Positions 34,591 to 42,000 of a DNA stretch of 64,000 nt are shown one piece after another. Positions within the stretch are counted from its first letter, which is position 1; each line of letters starts with the position of its first letter. Source of the DNA: Pseudomonas sp. NBRC 111124 (GTDB taxonomy: Bacteria; Pseudomonadota; Gammaproteobacteria; Pseudomonadales; Pseudomonadaceae); the NCBI RefSeq assembly GCF_001320245.1, contig NZ_BCBA01000055.1, positions 62,001 through 126,000 of the forward strand. Direction: 5' to 3'. The notes under the pieces were generated by a model. That model searched no databases, was not told the DNA's origin, and saw only the letters and a list, made by a program, of their open reading frames with translations. A program made the translations under genes and the position numbers.

Positions 34591-35409
34591 TCAGAACCGT
34601 TCTTCGACCACTTTGAACGGATAGGGCACGGCCTGGTATTTGCCGATCTTGCCGCGCTTGGGCAGCTTCACCACTTGGTCGCGGGTGATGTTCTTGTAAG
34701 GGATGCGCGAAAGCATGTGGCTGACGATATTCAGCCGGGCGCGGCGCTTGTCGTCGGAGTGCGCCATGAACCACGGCGCCCAGGACGAATCCGAGGCGGC
34801 GAACATATCGTCACGGGCGCGGGTGTAATCGTCCCAGCGGGTGTAGGACTTGAGGTCCATGGGCGACAATTTCCACAGCTTGCGCCCGTCGTTGATGCGG
34901 TCCTGCAGGCGCCGGGTCTGCTCTTCGGCGCTCACTTCGAGCCAGTACTTGATGAGGATGATCCCCGACTCGACCATCATCTTCTCGAACAGCGGCACCA
35001 CGGTGAGGAACTTGGCGCTCTGCTCTTCACTGCAAAAGCCCATCACCCGCTCGACACCTGCGCGGTTGTACCAGCTGCGGTCGAAGATCACCACTTCACC
35101 AGCGGCAGGCAGATGGCGCAGGTAACGCTGCACATACATCTGGGTCTTTTCCCGTTCGGTCGGTGCCGGCAGCGCCACCACCCGGAACACCCGTGGGCTG
35201 ACCCGCTCGGTGATGGCCTTGATGGTGCCGCCCTTGCCGGCACCATCGCGGCCCTCGAACACGATGCAGACCTTCAAGCCCTTGGCCACGACCCACTCCT
35301 GCAGCTTCACGAGTTCCACGTGGAGCTTCTTGAGCGCCTGTTCATAGGCCTTGCCGCCCAGCTTTTCTGGCTTTTCCTTTGGCGCTTTCTTCCTGGACGG
35401 CTTTGACAT
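34591..35409 (-). CDS. ppk2: Polyphosphate kinase 2 (single-domain, class I)
   Basis: The 272-residue enzyme transfers phosphate between polyphosphate and nucleoside di- or triphosphates. Walker A is FEGRDGAGKGGTIKAI (about residues 51-66) and Walker B is VVIFDRSWYNRAGVERVMG. The lid with basic residues is in KYWLEVSAEEQTRRLQDR. One kinase domain of this length fits PPK2 class I, which favours NDP phosphorylation from polyphosphate. A lysine-rich N-terminal tail (MSKPSRKKAPKEKPEKLGG) precedes it. Confidence 0.93.
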   Translation of the reverse strand: MSKPSRKKAPKEKPEKLGGKAYEQALKKLHVELVKLQEWVVAKGLKVCIVFEGRDGAGKGGTIKAITERVSPRVFRVVALPAPTEREKTQMYVQRYLRHLPAAGEVVIFDRSWYNRAGVERVMGFCSEEQSAKFLTVVPLFEKMMVESGIILIKYWLEVSAEEQTRRLQDRINDGRKLWKLSPMDLKSYTRWDDYTRARDDMFAASDSSWAPWFMAHSDDKRRARLNIVSHMLSRIPYKNITRDQVVKLPKRGKIGKYQAVPYPFKVVEERF

Positions 35410-35504
35410 GGCACTCTCCTGAGGGCGAATGAAGAGTCAGTATGGTCGATCCATGACAATTTGCCGTTTCGCTTGTTGGGCAAATTGCCACGCCCTGACG
35501 GCCC

Positions 35505-36125
35505 TTATTTCGCCAGCTTGTTGTAGCTGGTCATCAGGTTGCGATAGTCCGGAATGTGGTTGGAGAACAGCGTGCCCAGGCCTTCGATATCGTTGCGCCA
35601 GTCACGGTGCAGCTCGCAGGCCACGCCGAACCAGGTCATCAGCTGGGCACCGGCAGCCTCCATGCGCCGCCAGGCCGAATCACGGGTCAGTTCATTGAAG
35701 GTGCCGGAGGCGTCGGTGACCACGAACACCTCGAAGCCCTCCTCCAGCGCCGACAAGGCCGGGAACGCCACGCAGACCTCGGTGACCACCCCGGCGATCA
35801 GCAGCTGCTTCTTGCCGGTGGCTTTCACCGCCTTGACGAAGTCCTCGTTGTCCCAGGCGTTGATGTTGCCGGGGCGGGCGATGTACGGGGCGTCGGGGAA
35901 CTGCTCCTTGAGTTCGGGCACCAGCGGGCCATTGGGGCCGGTTTCGAAGCTGGTGGTGAGGATGGTCGGCAGCTTGAAGTACTTGGCCAGGTCGGCGAGG
36001 GCCAGCACGTTGTTCTTGAAACGGTCGGGGTCGATGTCGCGCACCAGTGAAAGCAGGCCGGTCTGGTGATCGACCAGCAGGACGGCGGCGTTGTTCTTGT
36101 CCAGACGCTTGTATTGGAAGGCCAT
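35505..36125 (-). CDS. ycaC: YcaC-type isochorismatase-family hydrolase
   Basis: The 206-residue cysteine hydrolase has the isochorismatase fold. The nucleophile is the cysteine in LIAGVVTEVCVAFPALSA, with the aspartate in VLLVDHQTGLLSLV and the lysine of the VKATGKKQLLIAG region completing a likely catalytic triad. It resembles the YcaC proteins of P. aeruginosa and E. coli, which form octamers or larger rings and whose substrate is not known. It stands alone between ppk2 and the divergent NTF2-like gene. Confidence 0.88.
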   Translation of the reverse strand: MAFQYKRLDKNNAAVLLVDHQTGLLSLVRDIDPDRFKNNVLALADLAKYFKLPTILTTSFETGPNGPLVPELKEQFPDAPYIARPGNINAWDNEDFVKAVKATGKKQLLIAGVVTEVCVAFPALSALEEGFEVFVVTDASGTFNELTRDSAWRRMEAAGAQLMTWFGVACELHRDWRNDIEGLGTLFSNHIPDYRNLMTSYNKLAK

Positions 36126-36318
36126 GACGGAACTCCTTGCTCTGACGGGTTGGGATTATCAGCGTAGGCAAGGATGAGGGGCGGGAGGGACCGTCAGTCG
36201 GTTCTGGCCATCACTTCACAAATTCCTGAACTAATTATTTTCCGCCAGCGATTTTTCCCCTCGCCCGCCCCCACCAGAATCGCTTCACCACAATCACAAT
36301 AACCGTGAGGCCACTCCC

Positions 36319-36708
36319 GTGGACCAGACACTCCAGGTACGGCAAGCTGCCGCCGACCTCGTCGCTGCCTTTGCCAGCAATGACACCGCCCGCTACTTCG
36401 CCTGCTTCAGCGAAGACGCCACCTTCCTCTTCCACACCTTGCCGCAACCGCTGCTGTCGCGTCGTGCCTATGAGGACCTTTGGGCCCAATGGCAGGCCGA
36501 GGGTTTTGCCGTGCTCGGCTGTGAATCGAGCAACGTGCAGGTGAGCCTGCAGGGTGATGTGGCGATCTTCATGCACGACGTGGCCACGCATATCCGTATT
36601 GCCGGTGAGGAGCACCAGCTGGCCGAGCGCGAGACCATCGTCTTCCGCCGCCACGGCGAGCATTGGCTGGCGTGCCACGAGCACCTGTCGGTCGTCACCG
36701 CAGCCTGA
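36319..36708 (+). CDS. SnoaL/NTF2-like small protein
   Basis: The 129-residue protein has the alpha+beta cone fold of the NTF2/DUF4440 group: N-terminal helices with ASNDTARYFACFSEDATFLF, then a curved sheet ending in RHGEHWLACHEHLSV. Such proteins act as small enzymes or ligand-binding partners. The start is GTG at 36319, since no ATG fits and GAGG precedes it. It leads a three-gene set with an NCS1 permease and an aldehyde dehydrogenase, so it may act on the substrate of that pathway. The reaction is unknown. Confidence 0.75.
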   Translation: MDQTLQVRQAAADLVAAFASNDTARYFACFSEDATFLFHTLPQPLLSRRAYEDLWAQWQAEGFAVLGCESSNVQVSLQGDVAIFMHDVATHIRIAGEEHQLAERETIVFRRHGEHWLACHEHLSVVTAA

Positions 36709-36802
36709 TCCGAACTTACGCGGCCTTGCCGCACTGCCATCGCACCCACAAGAGGGCCCGCGCACCGCGCCGGGCCTACAACAACCGCGCTGGAGCATCA
36801 CC

Positions 36803-38302
36803 ATGAGCCACTCGACCGGTATCGAGACCAATGGCGTCGAACAGATCCCCGACGATCAACGCGACGCCTCCCCGCTGGACCTGTTCCGCCTGATCTTCGG
36901 CGGTGCCAACACCTTCGCCACTGCCGTGCTGGGCAGCTTCCCGGTGCTGTTCGGGCTGTCGTTCCAGGCCGGGGTCTGGGCGATTTTGCTCGGCGTCGGC
37001 GTGGGCGCGCTGATCCTTGCCCCCATGGGCCTGTTCGGTGCCCTCAACGGCACCAACAATGCAGTGTCGTCGGGCGCGCACTTCGGCGTGCACGGGCGCA
37101 TCGTCGGCTCGTTCCTGTCGCTGCTCACTGCCGTGGCGTTCTTCTCGCTGTCGGTGTGGAGCTCAGGCGATGCCCTGGTCGGCGGCGCCAAGCGCCTGGC
37201 CGGGCTGCCGGAAACCGACCTGACCCTGGGCCTGGCCTACGGCCTGTTCGCGGTGCTGGTGCTGGTGGTGTGCATCTTCGGCTTCCGCTTCATGCTGTGG
37301 GTCAACAAGATCGCCGTATGGGCCTCGAGCCTGCTGTTCCTGCTGGGCATCTTTGCCTTCGCCGGCCCGTTCGATGCGGGCTTCGCCGGTAGCGTCAATC
37401 TCAGCCAGCCGGGCTTCTGGGCGGCATTCGTGGGCGCGGCGATCCTGGCCATGAGCAACCCGGTGTCGTTCGGTGCCTTCCTCGGTGACTGGTCGCGCTA
37501 CATCCCGCGGCAAACGCCGAAGGCGCGCATCATGCTGGCCGTGATCGCCGCCCAGGTGGCCACGCTGATCCCGTTCCTGTTCGGCCTGTGCACCGCCACC
37601 CTGGTGGCCACTCAGGCGCCTGACTACATCGCCGCCAACAACTACGTGGGCGGCCTGCTGGCGGTAGCGCCGAGCTGGTTCTTCCTGCCGGTGTGCCTGA
37701 TTGCGGTGATCGGCGGCATGTCCACCGGCACCACCGCGCTGTATGGCACCGGCCTGGACATGTCCAGCGTGTTCCCGCGCCTGCTCAGCCGCGCTGGCGC
37801 CACCTTGCTGATCGGCGTGCTGGCCATCGGCTTCATCTTCATTGGCCGCTTCACCTTCAACCTGGTGCAGAGCGTGTCGACCTTCGCCGTGCTGATCATC
37901 ACCTGCACCAGCCCGTGGATGGTGATCATGATCCTCGGCCTGATCACCCGTCGCGGCTTCTACCACGCCGACGATCTGCAGGTGTTCACCCGCGGCCAGC
38001 GTGGCGGCCACTACTGGTTCCTGCACGGCTGGAACTGGCGCGGGATGGGCGCGTGGATCCCCAGCGCAATGGTCGGCCTGTGCTTCGTCAACCTGCCGGG
38101 GCAGTTCGTCGGCCCGCTGGGTGACCTGGCCGGCGGCATCGACCTGAGCCTGCCGGTGACCTTGGGCCTGGCCGGCGTGCTGTACCTGCTGCTGCTCAAC
38201 CTGTTCCCTGAACCTGCTGGCGTGTATGGCCCCAACGGCCCGCGCTGGGTGCGTTGCAAAAGCGCCCTGCGCACGCCGGTGACTACCGCCGAAATGGCCT
38301 GA
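36803..38302 (+). CDS. NCS1-family purine/cytosine-type permease
   Basis: The 499-residue protein has about 12 membrane helices. NCS1 features are LFRLIFGGANTFATAVLGSF at the first helix, FGALNGTNNAVSSGAHFGVH, and MSNPVSFGAFLGDWSRYIPR. The family carries cytosine, purines, allantoin, hydantoins or thiamine precursors. The next gene is an aldehyde dehydrogenase, 13 bases on, and an NTF2-like gene precedes it, so the imported compound may be broken down to an aldehyde. The exact substrate cannot be read from the sequence. Confidence 0.85.
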   Translation: MSHSTGIETNGVEQIPDDQRDASPLDLFRLIFGGANTFATAVLGSFPVLFGLSFQAGVWAILLGVGVGALILAPMGLFGALNGTNNAVSSGAHFGVHGRIVGSFLSLLTAVAFFSLSVWSSGDALVGGAKRLAGLPETDLTLGLAYGLFAVLVLVVCIFGFRFMLWVNKIAVWASSLLFLLGIFAFAGPFDAGFAGSVNLSQPGFWAAFVGAAILAMSNPVSFGAFLGDWSRYIPRQTPKARIMLAVIAAQVATLIPFLFGLCTATLVATQAPDYIAANNYVGGLLAVAPSWFFLPVCLIAVIGGMSTGTTALYGTGLDMSSVFPRLLSRAGATLLIGVLAIGFIFIGRFTFNLVQSVSTFAVLIITCTSPWMVIMILGLITRRGFYHADDLQVFTRGQRGGHYWFLHGWNWRGMGAWIPSAMVGLCFVNLPGQFVGPLGDLAGGIDLSLPVTLGLAGVLYLLLLNLFPEPAGVYGPNGPRWVRCKSALRTPVTTAEMA

Positions 38303-38315
38303 CTGGATACCGACC

Positions 38316-39746
38316 ATGACCACTTCCCACTACATTGCCGGCCGCTGGGTCGAAGGCCAGGGCAGCGACTGCATCAGCGTCAGCGAGCCTGCACTGGGCC
38401 TGCCCTTTGCCGAACTGATGGCCGCCAGCGTGGCCCAGGTCGACCAGGCCGTGGCCGCCGCCCGTGAGGCCCTGCCCACCTGGAAAAAGGTCAGTGCCAG
38501 CACCCGCGCGGCTTTCCTGCGCGGCTTTGCTGAACAGCTCGGCCTGCGCCGTGAAGCATTGATCACGTTGCAGATGCGCAACAACGGCAAGCCGCGCCAC
38601 GAGGCCGAAATCGACCTGGATGACGCGATCGCCACCTTCGCCTACTACGCCGACCTGGCCGAGCAACTGCCGTCGAAAAATCGCGATGTGCCACTGGCTG
38701 CACCGGGCTTCACCGCCCGCACCCGCCTTGAGCCGGTGGGTGTGGTCGGCCTGATCGTGCCGTGGAACTTCCCGCTGGTGACCAGCGCCTGGAAGCTCGC
38801 CCCGGCGCTGGCGGCCGGTTGCACCGTGGTGCTCAAGCCGTCGGAAGTGACCCCATTGATCGAGCAGACCTACGGCCAGATCGCCGATACCCTCGGCTTG
38901 CCGGCTGGCGTGCTGAACATCGTCAACGGCAAGGCCGAAACCGGCGCCGCGCTGAGCAGCCACAACGGCCTCGACAAACTGTCGTTCACCGGCAGCAACA
39001 GCGTCGGCAGCCAGGTGATGCGCAGCGCATCGGCACAGTGCCGGCCGGTGACCCTGGAGCTTGGTGGCAAGTCGGCGATCGTGGTGTTCGACGATTGCGA
39101 CCCGGACCAGGCGGTGGAGTGGATCGTTGCAGGTATCAGCTGGAACGCCGGGCAGATGTGCTCGGCCACCTCGCGCCTGCTGGTGCAGGACGGCATTGCC
39201 GACACACTGCTGCCGCGCCTGCAAGCTGCACTGGAAAAGCTGCGGGTCGGTAACCCGCTGACCGAAGAAGTCGACATGGGGCCGCTGACCAGTCAGGCCC
39301 AGTGGTTGAAGGTTGCCAGCTACTTCGCGACTGCTCGTGAAGAGGGTTTGAAATGCTTGGCCGGCGGGCAGGCGCTGGACCGTGAAGGCTGGTTCGTGAG
39401 CCCGACGCTGTACACCGATGTGCCCAAGGACAGCCGCTTGTGGACCGAAGAGATCTTTGGCCCGGTGCTATGCGCGCGTCGCTTTGCCACTGAAGAGCAG
39501 GCGATTGCCGAGGCCAACGACAGCCGCTTCGGGCTGGTCGCCACGGTGTGCTCCGCCGACCTGGAACGCGCCGAGCGCGTGGCCGATGCGCTGGAGGTGG
39601 GGCATGTGTGGATCAACTCGGTGCAGGCGGTGTTCGTCGAGACGTCGTGGGGCGGCACCAAGGGTAGCGGTATTGGGCGGGAGCTGGGGCCTTGGGGGTT
39701 GTCGGGTTACCAGTCGGTGAAGCATGTGACCCGGTGCCTGGGCTGA
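38316..39746 (+). CDS. NAD(P)-dependent aldehyde dehydrogenase
   Basis: The 476-residue enzyme oxidises an aldehyde to the acid. The general-base glutamate is in TLELGGKSAIVVF, and the nucleophile cysteine in WNAGQMCSATSRLLV. The VVGLIVPWNFPLVTSAWKLA and EEIFGPVLCARRF segments are also classical. It is similar in style to betaine- and aminoaldehyde dehydrogenases. It is probably cotranscribed with the NCS1 permease, which suggests a role in using an imported nitrogenous compound. Substrate identity is open. Confidence 0.88.
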   Translation: MTTSHYIAGRWVEGQGSDCISVSEPALGLPFAELMAASVAQVDQAVAAAREALPTWKKVSASTRAAFLRGFAEQLGLRREALITLQMRNNGKPRHEAEIDLDDAIATFAYYADLAEQLPSKNRDVPLAAPGFTARTRLEPVGVVGLIVPWNFPLVTSAWKLAPALAAGCTVVLKPSEVTPLIEQTYGQIADTLGLPAGVLNIVNGKAETGAALSSHNGLDKLSFTGSNSVGSQVMRSASAQCRPVTLELGGKSAIVVFDDCDPDQAVEWIVAGISWNAGQMCSATSRLLVQDGIADTLLPRLQAALEKLRVGNPLTEEVDMGPLTSQAQWLKVASYFATAREEGLKCLAGGQALDREGWFVSPTLYTDVPKDSRLWTEEIFGPVLCARRFATEEQAIAEANDSRFGLVATVCSADLERAERVADALEVGHVWINSVQAVFVETSWGGTKGSGIGRELGPWGLSGYQSVKHVTRCLG

Positions 39747-39775
39747 TATCACACTCCTCAGATCGCCTGGGCTCA

Positions 39776-39892
39776 TGTAGGAGCGGCCTTGTGTCGCGAA
39801 AGGGCTGCATAGCAGCCCCAGCAATTTGTGCATCTGCGCTGAAATCGTGGGGCTGCTATGCAGCCCATTCGCGACACAAGGCCGCTCCTACA
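39776..39892. repeat. Inverted pair of an extended REP variant
   Basis: The unit TGTAGGAGCGGCCTTGTGTC, continuing to GCGAAAGGGCTGCATAGCAGCCCCA (39776-39820), is repeated in inverted form at 39848-39892 with a few differences. Each unit carries its own small hairpin (GGGCTGCATAGCAGCCC). This variant (GGCCTTGTGTCGCGAA) differs from the common core GGGCTTGYCCCGCGAA elsewhere in the window. Confidence 0.8.
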
Positions 39893-39944
39893 ACCGACCG
39901 CATTCGCTGCAAATCAGATGTAAGGCTTTTCCCAACCTGCAACC

Positions 39945-40228
39945 AAATGCTTCAAATGCAACCTGCTTGGGAATTATCCTACGCACTGCGCTGCCGTTTC
40001 GCTGTTGTTGATGATCAGCATCAGGGCTAATTTCCCTGTGTCGCCAAATTCGGCGACCGGGTGTGAGAGCCCGTGTTGATCTAGCTGCAACCTCAGCGGT
40101 AGCTGTGCGCGGGCAGGATTCGTCCTGGCCGGTTTCCTAGATCACCGGTCTCTCACCCCGCGTACAGCTGCCACCCAATCCTGTGAGAGGGAATGGGCAT
40201 CAGCTCCTGACTGATCTAGGAGTGAACA
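39945..40228 (+). ncRNA. Conserved structured leader RNA, copy 2
   Basis: About 284 bases before the small gene at 40229 match copy 1 at 26397-26693. Structure in order: hairpin GTCGCC/GGCGAC (40040-40057); switch box GTGAGAG (40063-40069); 16-bp helix 40098-40113 with 40157-40172. Inside that helix lie hairpins CAGGA-TTCG-TCCTG (40114-40127) and CCGGT/ACCGG (40129-40148) and box CTCTCAC (40150-40156). Then come box GTGAGAG (40183-40189) and a CTCCT/AGGAG hairpin over the ribosome site (40204-40222). Helices covary with copy 1. A cis-acting regulatory RNA is the best reading. Confidence 0.7.
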
Positions 40229-40495
40229 ATGAAAAAACTAGTCCCCGATCCACCCATCAAAACCTCTCCCCGCGCGTTCTACACGATCAACAACGACATG
40301 CCCTCGCCCGAGGCCCTGCTGTACGTTTCCCAATTGCTGCGCGGTATCGAAGACACGCTGGACGAATACATCTGCGGCAATGCCGGCGAGCCTGGCATCG
40401 GGATGTTGGTCAACACCGTGCATAACGTGCAGATGGCCAGGGCGCTGAATGAACTGGTCCTGATGCGAGATGTTGGAGAAATCACCTGGCATTGA
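40229..40495 (+). CDS. Small DUF3077/DUF6124-like protein
   Basis: The 88-residue soluble protein begins MKKLVPDPPIKTSPRAFYTI and has helical segments ALLYVSQLLRGIEDTLDEYI and GMLVNTVHNVQMARALNELV. It resembles the small DUF3077/DUF6124-type proteins that occur in several copies in Pseudomonas genomes; their role is unknown to me. AGGAG lies 6 bases before the start and may be masked by the upstream CTCCT. It is preceded by the structured leader and followed by a strong hairpin, so it is a one-gene unit. Confidence 0.8.
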   Translation: MKKLVPDPPIKTSPRAFYTINNDMPSPEALLYVSQLLRGIEDTLDEYICGNAGEPGIGMLVNTVHNVQMARALNELVLMRDVGEITWH

Positions 40496-40526
40496 AGCTG
40501 CCCGCCACAACATCTTTGGCGCCTGT

Positions 40527-40560
40527 GAGATCGAGCGCCGCGCGGGCGGCGCTCGATCTC
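40527..40560 (+). terminator. Strong hairpin after the small DUF gene
   Basis: GAGATCGAGCGCCGC and GCGGCGCTCGATCTC form a perfect 15-bp stem with a 4-base loop. No T-run follows, so it may act as a 3'-end stabiliser or Rho-linked terminator and not a classical one. Confidence 0.6.
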
Positions 40561-40672
40561 ATAAGCGCTGAAGCATTCAAGCCGAACACACGGCGGCCCA
40601 GTGACTTTCCCTCCCCCTCCCGAAGTCCCACTCCCTGGTACCCCCACAATCACAACACCAGGCCGGACCACC

Positions 40673-41890
40673 ATGCACCCTCAACGCACCGCCTTGCACA
40701 ACGAGTTGCACGCCCGCCCGTCGCTCTACTTCGACGGCCCGGCGCATGTCTTCCACCTGGCCCTGCTCGGCGGCGATGCCGCTTGCGCCGCGCTTCTGCA
40801 ACGCTGCTGCCCCGAAGCGATCGACATCGAGGCTGCCCAGGGCATCACCCGCCTGGATGGCCACCCGTTCAAGTGGGAACGGCACACCGAATTCTTCACC
40901 GTGACGCTGGTGGTGCCCTGCTCTGCCACCGACACCGAATGGCAGGCTCTACCGCCAGTGCTGGCCGAGGCCATCGCGCCGCAGGCGGCCCAGGTGATCA
41001 ATGCCATGCAGGTGCTGGTGCGTGACGAGCAGGGTCTCGACCTGCCCCACTATGGCTTCAAGGACCCGTGCGGCTCCTGCGTCGGCGGTGGCGATGCGGT
41101 GGTGTGGAGCGATTTTCGCCTGACTGCGGACGGCACCAACCGCTTCCTGTTCATTAACCATCGCCTCAATGCCTACCGCCAGGGCCGGATGATCCGCCGC
41201 CTGCTGGAGATCGAGACCTACCGCATGATGGCCTCGCTGACGCTGACCACGGCCAAGGCCTTGAGCCAGGAGCTGGATGCCTTCGACAAGACCCTGGTGC
41301 AACTGTCGGAGCGCAGCGCCGGCGGTGATGGCCATGACTCCAAGGCCCTGCTCGAAGCTATCGCCCACCTGTCACGGCAGGTGGTCAGCCGCACGGTGAA
41401 GACCCGTCACCGCTTCGGAGCCACCCAGGCTTATGCGCAGCTGGTGTTCGAGCGTCTCGGCGAACTGCGCGAGAGCCATGTGGGTGATTGCCAGCGCTTG
41501 GGCGTGTTCATCGAGCGCCGGTTCAAGCCGACCGTGCGTTACTGCGCAGCGACCGAGCAGCGCCTGGAGCAACTGGCGAAGAACGTCGCCAACCTGGGCG
41601 ACCTGCTGCAGGCACGGGTGCAGGTGGAGATGGAGGAGCAGAATGCCGGGATCTTGCGCAGCCTCAATGCCCGTGCCGATGCTCAGGTGAAGATTCAGCG
41701 GGCGGTGGAGGGGCTGTCGATCATCGCCATCACCTATTACCTGCTGAACCTGTTCAAGCTGTTGTATGGCGGGCTGAATGTGCTGGGGCTGGAGTTGACG
41801 GCGCGGGATGCACTGATGGGGATGGCGCCGCCGGTGATGCTGGTGCTGTTGGTGATTCTGCTGCGGATCAGGCAGGCCAAGCAGCATTAG
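40673..41890 (+). CDS. DUF3422 membrane protein
   Basis: The 405-residue protein is soluble for most of its length (HNELHARPSLYFDGPAHVFH near the start; long helical, coiled-coil-prone region of about 200-340). It ends with two membrane helices (about 350-371 and 382-399, GLSIIAITYYLLNLFKLLYG and MAPPVMLVLLVILLRI). This is the DUF3422 family, found widely in proteobacteria without known function. The start MHPQRTALHNELHARPS at 40673 was preferred to an upstream start because the conserved part begins there. Confidence 0.8.
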   Translation: MHPQRTALHNELHARPSLYFDGPAHVFHLALLGGDAACAALLQRCCPEAIDIEAAQGITRLDGHPFKWERHTEFFTVTLVVPCSATDTEWQALPPVLAEAIAPQAAQVINAMQVLVRDEQGLDLPHYGFKDPCGSCVGGGDAVVWSDFRLTADGTNRFLFINHRLNAYRQGRMIRRLLEIETYRMMASLTLTTAKALSQELDAFDKTLVQLSERSAGGDGHDSKALLEAIAHLSRQVVSRTVKTRHRFGATQAYAQLVFERLGELRESHVGDCQRLGVFIERRFKPTVRYCAATEQRLEQLAKNVANLGDLLQARVQVEMEEQNAGILRSLNARADAQVKIQRAVEGLSIIAITYYLLNLFKLLYGGLNVLGLELTARDALMGMAPPVMLVLLVILLRIRQAKQH

Positions 41891-41899
41891 GGCCGGGGG

Positions 41900-41999
41900 C
41901 TGCCTTGCAGCCCATTCGCAGGCAAGCCAGCTCCCACAGAGATATCACAGAGCCCGAGTGCGGCGCTGTACCTGTGGAGGAGGGCTTGCCCGCGAGGGC
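41900..41999. repeat. Degenerate REP pair
   Basis: A CTGCCTTGCAGCCCATTCGC unit with GCAGGCAAGCCAGCTCCCACA (from about 41900) and a unit GGAGGAGGGCTTGCCCGCGA (41976-41995) face each other with imperfect symmetry. They lie between the convergent DUF3422 and mscS-type genes and probably serve as a transcription stop. Confidence 0.6.
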
Positions 42000-42000
42000 A

